Source of the DNA: Anaeramoeba ignava
Taxonomy: Eukaryota; Metamonada; Anaeramoebidae
Assembly (NCBI GenBank): GCA_028826165.1
Contig: JAPDFW010000067.1
Coordinates: 62,001-126,000, forward strand
Reading direction: 5' to 3'
DNA: 64,000 nt
The translations under genes and the position numbers were made by a program. Shown here piece after piece: positions 48,942 through 60,364 of the stretch (within the stretch, counting starts at the first letter, position 1; each line of letters starts with the position of its first letter). The notes beneath the pieces are model-generated. The model had not been told where the DNA came from. It did not search any database and saw nothing but the letters and a program-made list of their open reading frames with translations.

Positions 48942-51900
48942 ATGAATCCACAAAATCAAAATCAAAATTTAAAAAATTCAATTCAAAAATCATTTGGAAA
49001 TTCGAAAATAAATTTAGAGAGGAATAATAAAACAAAATTTGAGAAAAATTTCAATCAATCATTAATAAATAATAATAATAATAATAATATAAATAAATCT
49101 CCTCAAAATAATTCAAATAAAACATTTAAAAATAATATAAATAAATCTCCTCAAAATAATCCAAATAAATCATTTAAAAATAATAATTCAAATAAAACAT
49201 TTCAAAATAATTCAAATAAATCATTTAATAATAACATAAATAAATCTCTTCAAAATAGTCCAAATAAAACATTTAAAAATAATAATTCAAATAAAACATT
49301 TAAAAATAATTCAAATAAATCATTTAATAATAACAATATAAATAAATCTCCTCAAAATAATCCAAATAAAACATTTAAAAATAATAATTCAAATAAAACA
49401 TTTAAAAATAATAATTCAAATAAATCATTTAATAATAATCCAAATAAAACATTTCATAATAATAACATAAATAAATCTCCTCAAAATAATCTAAATACTC
49501 CATTTAAAAATAATCCAAATAAATCTCCTCAAAATAATCCAAATAAAACATTTAAAAATAATATAAATAATCAAAATAATCCAAATAAAACATTTAAAAA
49601 TAATCCAAATAAATCATTTAATAATAATCCAAATAAAACATTTAATAATAATAATAATAATATAAATAAATCTCCTCAAAATAACCCAAATAAATCATTT
49701 AAAAATAAACCAAATCCTTTATCAAAAGCAACTTCACTTCAATCACATTCAAATTTAAATAATCTAAATACTCCATTTAAAAATAATTCAAATCTCCAAA
49801 ATCAAAATAATAATAATCATAACATAAATAAATCTCCTCAAAATAATCTAAATAAATCATTTAAAAATAAACCAAATCCTTTATCAAAAGCAACTTCACT
49901 TCAATCACATTCAAAATCAAATTTAAATTCAAATAAATCAAATCAAAATAATAAAAATAAATCATTTAATAATAATAATAATATAAATAAATCATTTAAT
50001 AATAATAATATAAATAAATCTCCTCAAAATAATCCAAATAAAACATTTAAAAATAATATAAATAAATCTCCTCAAAATAATCCAAATAAAACATTTAAAA
50101 ATAATATAAATAATCAAAATAATTCAAATAAATCATTTAAAAATAATCCAAATCTCCAAAATCAAAATAATAATAATAATAACATAAATAAATCTCCTCA
50201 AAATAATCTAAATAAAACATTTAAAAATAAACCAAATCCTTTATCAAAAGCAACTTCATTTCAATCATATTCAAATTTAAATAATTTAAATACTCCATTT
50301 AAAAATAATTCAAATCTCCAAAATCAAAATAATAATAATAATAAAATAAATAAATCTCCTCAAAATAATCCAAATAAACCATTTCAAAATAATATAAATA
50401 AATCTCCTCATAATATAAATAAATCATTTAAAAATAAACCAAATCTTTTATCAAAAGCAACTTCACTTCAATCACATTCAAACTCAAATTTAAACCCAAA
50501 TAAATCATTTAAAAATAAACCAAATCCTTTATCAAAAGCAACTTCATTTCAATCACATTTAAATCAAAATAATCTAAATATTCCATTTAAAAATAATAAT
50601 AATAATAATATCCAAAATCAAAATAATAAAAATAATCTAAATAAATCATTTAAAAACAATCAAGAAATTAACCTCCAAACTGAAACTGTTGAAACAGATG
50701 GAGAAGAAGATATTGAAAATGAAAACGAAAACGAAAATGAAAATGAAATACAAAAACAAAAACAAATACAGCTCCAAAATCTCACAAAAACAAAATCAAC
50801 ACTAAATATTTTGGAACAGATCCAAATCAAAAAAAATGGATGGCTCAAAAAACAAGGAGCAGTCCACAAAAATTGGAAAACGCGCTTCTTCATTCTCACC
50901 AAAGAATGCACAATGATTTATTTTAAAACAGACAATAATTTCACAAACCCACTTGGAGTAATATCACTTATCGGAGCATATTGCTTCAAGCATAAGAAAA
51001 AAAACCGATTCCAAATTTATCACTCAGAAAGAAGAACATTCTATTTCCAATGCGAATCAGAAGAATCGCGACAGAGCTGGATAGATTCGATTCAACAAAC
51101 AATCCTCGAATCTCAGCCATTCAGAAAAGGAAAAGATGTATTCCAAAAATTCAAAGGATACATCCAAAAGCAGGGATTAACATACAAAACTTGGAAAGTC
51201 CGCTATTTCATTCTATATGACTATGTTTTATGTTATTATAAAAACGAATTTGAGCTGGAAATCCCTTTTGGAATGATTTCACTTGCGGGAATGCAGATCC
51301 AAGAAGAATACAACGAAGAAATCAAACAAAAAATCATACGTTTGCATCATCCACTTTCACGTGATTTCTTCCTGTTTCCCTTAACAGCACCATTGGCGCA
51401 AAACGCAGACTTGGATCATCTGAAAACACAAATTGATCTCGCAAAAGATGCGACCCAAAAGGAAAGTTTACGGCAGATTTTCAGACAAAAATACGAGGAC
51501 TTCATGGTTGCTTCATGGAAACAAGTATTGATTGAGCAGATCGAGATCTCAAACTCAGCTCAACTCCACATAGCACCGAATTTGCCAATCAATTTCGACT
51601 CACAACCCAAAGAAGCCGTTGATGGATTCATGATCTTGAGGGAATATGGAAATAAACAGCCTTATGGAAGAAAATCGCTCTGGTTCGTTCTCAACGGCTC
51701 ATATCTTTGTTACTCGCTCAAACGAAAGGCTAAGAATAAGATGAAGGGTGCGTTTTCTTTGCAGGACGTCCAGATCATCGGCACTCGTTCTCGAGTCGCA
51801 AAACCGTTCTTGATCACAATTACTCATCCAAGAAGAAAAAAAATTGTTCTCGAAGTCGATGAATATTCCGACTATTCAAAATGGATCAAATCCATCTCAG

Positions 51901-52977
51901 AAGCCGCTTTCAGATCCAAAAGTGATTCCCGTTTTTGGAAGGACTTCAAAATGGAGGGTTTTGTTTCCAAATTTTTGAAGAAGAAAAAAATTTTCGCAAG
52001 AAGATTTATGAAGATCCAAAACCACTGCATTTATTACTATTCTCCCCCGTTCGACACCCTTAGAAACCCCTCTAACATCATCAAACTCAACGGTGCAGAA
52101 CTTATTCCCTTTGACACAATAGTAAACAAACATCTCTCTTTCAATTATCCCCCCAAACTGAAAATCGCGAGTACATTTTTCTTCGCTGAATCCCAACAAG
52201 AATTTTATCCAGTGGATCAAGGCAATCGAAGTATCCATCACAAACGCAGATGGTATTGATTTCAATGATCTTGATATTCTAAAGAATCCTGAAGATTTTC
52301 TCCCAAACGACTCATCCAATAACCCGAATGAGGATCATTTCCATCATTCAGAAAACACTGATTTGGAAACAGATTCAAATAGCGAGCAACAAAACAACAC
52401 TTCTGATACCAACACAAATAATCCTCAAAACCCGTTTTCTTTGTCTCAAAACACCATTGAGAATTTTATCGCAATCACTAATTTTTCAGAATACGAATTG
52501 AAACTTATGTTCTCAAGATTCTCTAAAAAATTCAAACAAGAAACAATGTCCCGAAAGCAATTCAATGTTCTCGCAAAAGAAATGGGTATATCTCTTCAGC
52601 CCAAAATCGATCTCCTTTTTGCTGGTTTTGATCGGTTCAAAAAAGGAAAAATATCTTTTGAAGATCTTGTCATCGCTTTAAATTCCTTAACAAGAGGATC
52701 TATTGATGACAAAATTCACTTTTCTTTCTGTGTTTATGATCGCGCAAATCTCGGCAAGATTGATTCCAAAAGCTTTTCTGAGACTGTCAAAATTCTTTTT
52801 TCTTTAAGATTAGAAAAGGATAAAATTTCCAAATCTGAACTTAAAAAACAATCTCAACAAATTTTTTCAAATTTTGATAAAGATCAGGATGGTTTTTTAT
52901 CTTTTGAAGAATTTAAAAATGCTGTTTCCTTAAATCCTGTAATTGTAGAATGTTTAGGTTTCTTTCGTCTTTATTGA
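48942..52977 (+). CDS. Asn-rich protein with four PH domains and EF-hands
   Basis: Residues 1 to about 580 are repeats such as NPNKTFKNN, NKSPQNN and PLSKATSLQSH. PH-like domains follow at about 626-720 (GWLKKQGAVHKNWKTRFFIL), 736-866 (GYIQKQGLTYKTWKVRYFIL), 893-987 (GFMILREYGNKQPYGRKSLW) and from 1003 (GFVSKFLKKKKIFARRF). Beyond one frameshift at about 52207 (TTTT where TTT is expected, giving EFIQWIKAIEVSI) the protein continues into a region with EF-hands. The last is canonical (FDKDQDGFLSFEEF); those at FDRFKKGKISFEDL and YDRANLGKIDSKSF are degenerate. It is likely a membrane- or phosphoinositide-associated, calcium-responsive adaptor. The exact family is not recognised. Confidence 0.8.
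49070..50680 (+). repeat. Coding Asn/Lys repeat region
   Basis: Imperfect tandem blocks encode NKSPQNN, NKTFKNN, NKSFNNN and a longer block KPNPLSKATSLQSHSN repeated five times. AAT trinucleotide runs make polyasparagine. The frame is kept through about 530 codons. Confidence 0.85.
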
Positions 52978-53059
52978 ATTATTTATTTATTTATTTATTC
53001 ACAAAAAAAAAATGTGATTTTTTTTTCTATGAAAATTGAAGAAACAAAAAACAAAAAAC

Positions 53060-54377
53060 TTAATAATTTCTTTTTCTTATTTTACAAATCTCAAAAATAT
53101 CATCAATTTCATTTTTGTTTCTGTGGTTGTTGAGTTTAACAAGATTTTCAAATCTTTTGTTTTTACTTTTTTTTCTTTTCTTTGAGATTTGTTCATCAAT
53201 TTCAATTTGTTGAGGAAGAGAATTAATAATTTGATTTTGAGGTTGTTGAATATTAATTGAGAAAGAAAAGGAGTTTTTATTTTTATTTTGATTTTGATTT
53301 TGATTTTGATTTTGATTTTGATTTTGATTTTTGATTTTGATTTTGATTTTCATTTTGATTTTCATTTTGATTATTTGTTGAAATATTCCATTTTTCAATA
53401 GTCTTTTCCTGTTTGATTGAATCTTCCTTTTTCATAATAGATTCTTCTTTTCTCATTTCAAATTCCCCCAAATCTTCGTTTTCTGTTGAAAAAACATGGT
53501 TATAAACAGAGGAATTTCCATATTTAATTGCGCAATTTTTCAATTGCAAAAGATTCTTTTTGCGTTGGAATTCAGTTCCTAAAAATCTTTCAAGTGGCAT
53601 TTCTATTATTTGCATAAATTGTTGTTTGAATAAAAAAAGTTCTTGAAAAGAAGAAGGTTTTTTTTTGTTCTTCAAATTTTGGTTTGATTGAAGTTGATAA
53701 TTCAAGCATTTTGAAGCCTCTCCAAGCAAATAAAAAGAATCCACAAAATCCATTTGCAAAGTTTTTGATTTGTTGATGAATTTGAGATAAAACTGAAACA
53801 CAAACTAGTGAAAAAATGCCATAAAATGTGTTTGTCGAATTAAAAATTTCAAATCTTTGAAACGAATCAATAATTGATTCAATAAATTTTTCATAAGAAG
53901 AGCTCCTGAGAAAGCAATTTGATTCGAAATAACTTCACAATATATAAATCTGGTGTTTGTAAATTTGTGTTTTTCGAATCACTTCATTTTCTTGAAATAT
54001 TTTTGTATTTTAACTGCAAATTCAGAAATATTCAACTCAAATAATCTTTGGAGTGTTTTTTTAACTTCAGTTAATTTTTGAAGATGCTTTGTTTTTTTAT
54101 GTTGGTTTTTTTTTGTGTAAATTAGTTTTTTTATTAACTGGAAATTTCCTTCCAATTCATTTATTTTTTGATTTGTTTTTTCTTTAAATTCAAAAAATAA
54201 TTCTTTTAAAAAAATGTAAAAAATATGAAAATCTTTTCTTTTCAATAATTTTTTTGGATGAAAAGATAAAATTTGAGGTTGAAATAAATATTGGGAATTA
54301 TTTTGAATAAATTCCCAATTAAATTTTGATTCAATTGAATTTAAAATTGAATAAAATTGCAAATCATTTGAATTCAT
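53060..54377 (-). CDS. NEPRO/Rmp1-like nucleolar protein (broken frame)
   Basis: The start is MNSNDLQFY at 54377. The first ORF contains LIYTKKNQHKKTKHLQKLTEVKKTL, whose YxxxNQHxxxK..L..V pattern matches the nucleolus-and-neural-progenitor/Rmp1 domain of RNase MRP-associated proteins. The next part (EVISNQIAFSGALLMKNLL) connects if a 33-nt GT-AG intron (about 53984-53952) is removed. An in-frame TAG at about 53811 follows (FFH-stop-FVFQFYLKF). The C-terminal half has GTEFQRKKNLLQ, a Gln/Asn tract with a +1 frameshift at about 53329 (five T instead of four) and a KNEIDDIF motif near the end. It probably acts in RNase MRP and rRNA processing. Confidence 0.6.
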
Positions 54378-54469
54378 TTTAAAAAAAAAAAGAAAAAAAT
54401 GAAAAAGAAAAAAAATGAAAAAAAAAAAAAAATTTTTTTTATTTAAATAATTTAATAAATAAATTATCA

Positions 54470-54661
54470 CAACCACAAGGCTCGAAATAAGGTTTAAAAA
54501 CTTATTTCGCTTCCTATTTTTAATGTAGATTGTTTTTGTTTACGCTCAATATTATGTGTGTATATTTGTATTTTGTTTTGGCAGATACTCAATTATTGAA
54601 TAATAAAGTATCTGTGGCAGTTGAGCGATTTCATTTCTGATTCTTCATCCTTCACGGCTCT
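54470..54661. ncRNA. Candidate structured RNA of unknown class
   Basis: This is a short island with far more G and C than its surroundings, and no ORF. It can form three perfect stems: CGAAATAAG 54483-54491 with 54501-54509; CGCTCAA 54543-54549 with TTGAGCG 54621-54627; and, inside the second, CAGATACT 54582-54589 with AGTATCTG 54607-54614. The boundaries and strand are not certain. It did not match U1, U2, U4, U5, U6, tRNA or SRP signatures I know. It lies upstream of the NEPRO-like gene and could also be a regulatory element. Confidence 0.4.
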
Positions 54662-54789
54662 ATTTAAAAACAAACAAAACAAAGAAAATTAATTAATTTT
54701 TTTATTTAATTTATTTTTATTATTTTATTATTTAATTAATTAATCTACCTGTGAAGAATAAAAAAAATTAAAAAAAATTTTTTTTTCTT

Positions 54790-57700
54790 TTTAAATTTAT
54801 TTACACGTGTTTTAATCCTTTTTTATTTATTAATTAATACTATTTTAATTTAATATTTAATTATAAAATTAATTTAAAAATTAATTTTATTAATTATTTT
54901 TTATTAATAAATATTTATTATTATTATTAATTTTTAATTAATTATTTAATAAAATATTTAAATAAATTTATTTTATTAATTAATATTATTTTAATTTAAT
55001 ATTTAATTATAAAAATTAATTTAAAAATTAATTTATTAATTATTTTATTATTAAATATTTATTATTATTAATTTTTGATTAAATATTTAATTAAAATATT
55101 TTAATAATTTTATTTTATTAATTAATACTATTTTAATTTAATATTTAATTATAAAATTAATTTAAAAATTAATTTATTAAATAATTTATTATTAAATATT
55201 TATTATTATTGTTAATTTTTTTTGATTAAATATTTTAATAAAATATTTTAATAAATTTATTTTAATAATTAATATTATTTTGATTTAATATTTAATTATA
55301 AAATTAATTTAAAATTAATTTATTAATAATTTTATTATTAAATATTTATTATTATTATTAATTTTTGATTAAATATTTAATAAAAATATTCAAATGAATT
55401 TATTTAAATAATTAATATTATTTTAATTTAATATTTAATTATAAAATTAATTTATTATTAATTTATTAATTAATTTATTATTAAATATTTATTATTATTA
55501 TTAATTTTTGATTAATTATTTAATTAAATATTTTAAATAATTTTATTTTATTAATTAATATTATTTTTAATTTAATATTTAATTATAAAAATTATTTTAA
55601 AATTAATTTATTAATTATTTTATTATTAAATATTTATTATTATTATTAATTTTTGATTAAATATTTAATAAAATATTTAAATAATTTTATTTTAATAATT
55701 AATATTATTTTAATTTAATATTTAATTATAAAATTAATTTAAAATTAATTTATTAATTATTTTATTATTAATTACTTATTATTATTATTAATTTTTGATT
55801 AAATATTTAATTAAATATTTAAATAAATTTGATTTTAAATAATTAATATTATTTTAATTTAATATTTAATTATAAAAAATTAATTTATTATTAATTTATT
55901 AATAATTTATTATTAAATATTTATTATTATTATTAATTTTTGATTAAATATTTAATAAAATATTTTAAATAAATTTTATTTTATTAATTAATATTATTTT
56001 GATTTAATATTTAATTATAAAATTAATTTAAAAATTAATTTATTTATTAATAATTTTATTATTAAATATTTATTATTATTATTAATTTTTGATTAAATAT
56101 TTAATAAAATATTTTTAATAAATTTATTTTAATAATTAATACTATTTTAATTTAATATTTAATTATAAAAATAATTTAAAATTAATTTATTAATTATTTT
56201 ATTATTAATTACTTATTATTATTAATAATTTTTGATTAAATATTTAATTAAATATTTAAATAATTTTTATTTTATTAATTAATACTATTTTTAATTTAAT
56301 ATTTTTAATTATAAAATTAATTTAAAATTAATTTATTAATTATTTTATTATTAATTATTTATTATTATTATTAATTTTTAACTAAATATTTAATTAAATA
56401 TTTAAAATAAATTTATTTTATTAATTAATACTATTTTAATTTTTAATAATTAATTATAAAAATAATTTAAAATTATTTTATTAATTATTTTATTATTAAA
56501 TATTTAATATTATTATTAATTTTTGATTAAATATTTAAATAAAATATTTTAATAATTTTATTTTAATAATTAATACTATTTTAATTTAATATTTAATTAT
56601 AAAATTAATTTAAAATTAATTTATTAATTATTTTATTATTAATTATTTATTATTATTATTATTAATTTTTGATTAAATATTTAATTAAATATTTAAATAA
56701 ATTTATTTTATTAATTAATATTATTTTTAATTTAATATTTAATTATAAAAATAATTTAAAATTAATTTATTAAATAATTTTATTATTAAATATTTATTAT
56801 TATTATTAATTTTTGATTAAATATTTAATTAAATATTTTAATAATTTTATTTTATTAATTAATACTATTTTAATTTAATATTTTAATTATAAAAATAATT
56901 TAAAATTAATTTATTAATAATTTATTATTAAATATTTATTATTATTATTAATTTTTGATTAAATATTTAAATAAATATTTTAATAATTTTATTTTATTAA
57001 TTAATATTATTTTAATTTAATGTTTAATTATAAAAATAATTTAAAATTAATTTATTATTAATAAATTTATTATTAAATATTTATTATTATTATTAATTTT
57101 TTTTGACTAAATATTTAATAAAAATATTTTAATAAATTTATTTTAATAATTAATATTATTTTGATTTAATATTTAATTATAAAATTAATTTAAAAATTAA
57201 TTTATTAATAATTTTATTATTAAATATTTAATATTATTATTATTAATTTTTAACTAAATATTTAATTAAATATTTTAATAAATTTATTTTATTAATTAAT
57301 ATTATTTTAATTTAATATTTAATTATAAAATTAATTTTAAAATTAATTTATTAATAAATTTTATTATTATTTACTTATTATTATTATTAATAATTTTTGA
57401 TTAAATATTTAATAAAATATTTAAAATAAATTTATTTTTAATAATTAATATTATTTTTAATTTAATATTTAATTATAAAATTAATTTAAAATTAATTTAT
57501 TAAATAATTTATTATTAAATATTTATTATTATTATTAATTTTTAATTAATTATTTAATAAAATATTTAAATAAATTTATTTTAATAATTAATACTATTTT
57601 TAATTTAATATTTAATTATAAAAATAATTTAAAATTATTTTATTAATAATAATTTTATTATTAAATATTTATTATTATTATTAATTTTTGATTAAATATT

Positions 57701-59250
57701 TAATAAAATATTTTAAATAAATTTATTTTAATAATTAATATTATTTTTAATTTATTTAATATTTAATTATAAAATTAATTTAAAATTAATTTATTAATTA
57801 TTTTATTATTAAATATTTATTATTATTATTAATTTTTGATTAAATATTTAATAAAATATTTTATTAATTTTATTTTATTAATTAATATTATTTTAATTTA
57901 ATAATTATAAAATTAATTTAAAAATTATTTTATTAATAATTTTATTATTAAATATTTATTATTATTATTAATTTTTGATTAAATATTTAATAAAAATATT
58001 TTAATAAATTTATTTTAATAATTAATATTATTTTAATTTAATTTTTAATTTAAAATTAATTTTAAAATTAATTTATTAATTATTTTATTATTAAATATTT
58101 ATTATTATTATTAATTTTTGATTAAATATTTAATAAAATATTTTATTAATTTTATTTTATTAATAATTAATATTATTTTAATTTTAATATTTAATTATAA
58201 AATTAATTTAAAATTAATTTATTAATAATTTTATTATTAAATATTTATTATTATTATTAATTTTTGATTAAATATTTAATAAAATATTTAAATAAATTTA
58301 TTTTTATTAATTAATATTATTTTTAATTTAATTTTTAATTTAAAATTAATTTATTAATTATTTTATTATTAATTTTTATTATTAATTACTTATTATTATT
58401 ATTAATTTTTGACTAAATATTTAATAAAAATATTTTAATAAATTTATTTTTATTAATTAATACTATTTTAATTTAATATTTAATTATAAAAATAATTTAA
58501 AAATTAATTTATTAATAATTTTTATTATTAAATATTTATTATTATTAATTTTTTTGATTAAATATTTAATAAAATATTTTAATAATTTTATTTTAATAAT
58601 TAATATTATTTTGATTTAATATTTAATTATAAAAATAATTTAAAATTATTTTATTAATTATTTTATTATTAAATATTTATTATTATTATTAATTTTTAAC
58701 TAAATATTTAATAAAATATTTAAATAAATTTATTTTTATTAATTAATATTATTTTAATTTAATATTTTAATTTAAAAATTAATTTATTAATTATTTTTTT
58801 ATTATTAATTATTTATTATTATTTTACTTATTATTATTATTAATTTTTGATTAAATATTTAATAAAAATATTTAAATAAATTTATTTTATTAATTAATAT
58901 TATTTTAATTTAATATTTAATTATAAAATTAATTTAAAAAATTATTTTATTATTAATTTTATTATTAAAAATATTTATTATTATTATTAATTTTTGATTA
59001 AATATTTAATTAAATATTTAAATAAATTTATTTTAATAATTAATATTATTTTAATTTAATATTTAATTATAAAATTAATTTAAAATTAATTTATTAATTA
59101 TTTTATTATTAAATATTTATTATTATTATTAATTTTTTTGATTAAATATTTAATAAAATATTTAAATAATTTTATATTATTAATTAATATTATTTTAATT
59201 TAATTTTTAATTATAAAATTAATTTATTAATTATTTTATTATTAATTATT
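54790..59250. repeat. AT satellite, about 145-bp unit, about 30 copies
   Basis: A long array in which the word TTTTTGATTAAATATTTAAT returns about every 145 bp (for example near 55073, 55363, 55651, 55793, 56083, 56520, 56663, 56809, 56954). Between occurrences come ATTAATATTATTTTAATTTAATATTTAATTATAAAA and ATTTATTATTATTATTAA segments. Units differ by small indels. No gene is seen. It lies between the NEPRO-like gene and the CENP-W-like gene. Confidence 0.85.
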
Positions 59251-59362
59251 TAAAAAAGATCAAAATCGGAATAAAATTTTTTGAGTTTTTTTTTATTGAA
59301 AAGAATTGTTTTCTTTTGTTGAAAATATTTCTTCAATTATTAATAAACCAAATTAATTTCAT

Positions 59363-59780
59363 CTACATTTTGAATCTATTCATCACTTTCTAAAAAGAAA
59401 AAGAAAAAGAAAAAGAAAAAGAAATTACAAAATTAATCATTTTTTTTTTTGAAATGTGATTTTATGAAATAAAAGTAAAAATTAGTTACAGGAAAAACTG
59501 AATCAACAGATTCTTTTGTAATTTTCTTTTCTTCATTTTTTTGAGCATCATGTTCACATTCTTTTGCTAATAATTTCAAAAAATATAAATATTCAACCAA
59601 ACACTAAAACAAATTTAAAAAAATAAATTTAAAAAAATAAATTTTATTTTGATTTCTTTCTATTTTACTAAAACATCATCAATTTTTTGAAGGGAGTTTC
59701 TTCATTTAAAATTTTAAATCATAACTTTTTAAAATTTGACGGATTTTTAAACTTGGAATTTGTCCTTTAAAAGTTTCCAT
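59363..59780 (-). CDS. CENP-W-like small histone-fold protein
   Basis: Three exons (59780-59669, 59603-59490, 59389-59363) with GT-AG introns of 65 and 100 nt give 84 residues, close to the usual CENP-W size (about 90). They read METFKGQIPSLKIRQILKSY ... CLVEYLYFLKLLAKECEHDA ... KKITKESVDSVFPKVMNRF, which fits the helices of a histone fold: L-xx-LxxLAKEC..A, then ITKESV. Exon 1 needs one extra A at two A-runs (near 59712 and 59684) to stay open. CENP-W pairs with CENP-T at kinetochores, but other small histone-fold proteins remain possible. Confidence 0.55.
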
Positions 59781-59933
59781 TTAAAAAAAGAAAAGGAATT
59801 AAAGAAAAAAATGAATTAAAAGAATTAAAAGAATTAAAAGAAAATTGTTTTATTAAAATTAATCGTTAAAACGTTATAAAAAAAAAAATTTATTTTAAAA
59901 ATATTTTTTATCCGATTTTATTTCTTTTTTTTT

Positions 59934-60301
59934 TTATTTTGTTTTTGATATTTTTTCATTTTTAATTGGATTATCTTTTTCAATCATTAATTCTTCAAAT
60001 TTTGTTTCTTTTTTTTCACTTTTTAAAGTTCTTTTTAAAAATTAAAAAGAAAAATATTTTAATAAAATTTTTCAACAATAATTAATTTAAAAAAAATATA
60101 CCTTGATTCAGAAATTACTTCTTCAAATAAATCTAAATCAATTCCTTTAATTTCTTCCCATTGAAGTCCTTCTGAATTTTTATTTTCAATTATCATCTCT
60201 TTTTTTTTAAAATTTTTTTTTGAATTTTTTTGATTTAAAAATTTTTCAAGTTTTTTAAATCTTTTTCTTTCTTTTTTTTCATCAAATTGAAACATAATCA
60301 A
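59934..60301 (-). CDS. Small Lys/Glu-rich protein of unknown function
   Basis: Two exons (60301-60102 and 60030-59934) are joined by a 71-nt GT-AG intron, in frame, for 98 residues. A basic N-terminal half (KKERKRFKKLEKFL) precedes an acidic, conserved-looking stretch (GLQWEEIKGIDLDLFEEVI) and a Lys-rich end. I do not recognise the family. It lies between the CENP-W-like gene and KRR1, all on the minus strand. The basic/acidic layout would fit a nucleolar or chromatin protein, but that is a guess. Confidence 0.55.
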
Positions 60302-60364
60302 ATAAAAACAAAAAAAATATAAAAAAAGTGGAAAGTAAAAAAATTTTATTCTTTTTATTTTTTT

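Noticed and set aside
53800..53820. Reassigned TAG codon (alternative genetic code)
   Set aside because: PheRS beta and the CENP-W-like gene end properly at TAG, and other internal stops are TAA or result from shifts, so indels explain them better.
54470..54661. tRNA or known spliceosomal snRNA in the GC island
   Set aside because: There is no cloverleaf, no B box and no Sm or snRNA signature I could recognise; only the stems are supported.
54790..59250. CRISPR array or phage-like repeat
   Set aside because: Units are contiguous, diverged and AT-only, with no spacers and no cas genes, and the genome is eukaryotic.
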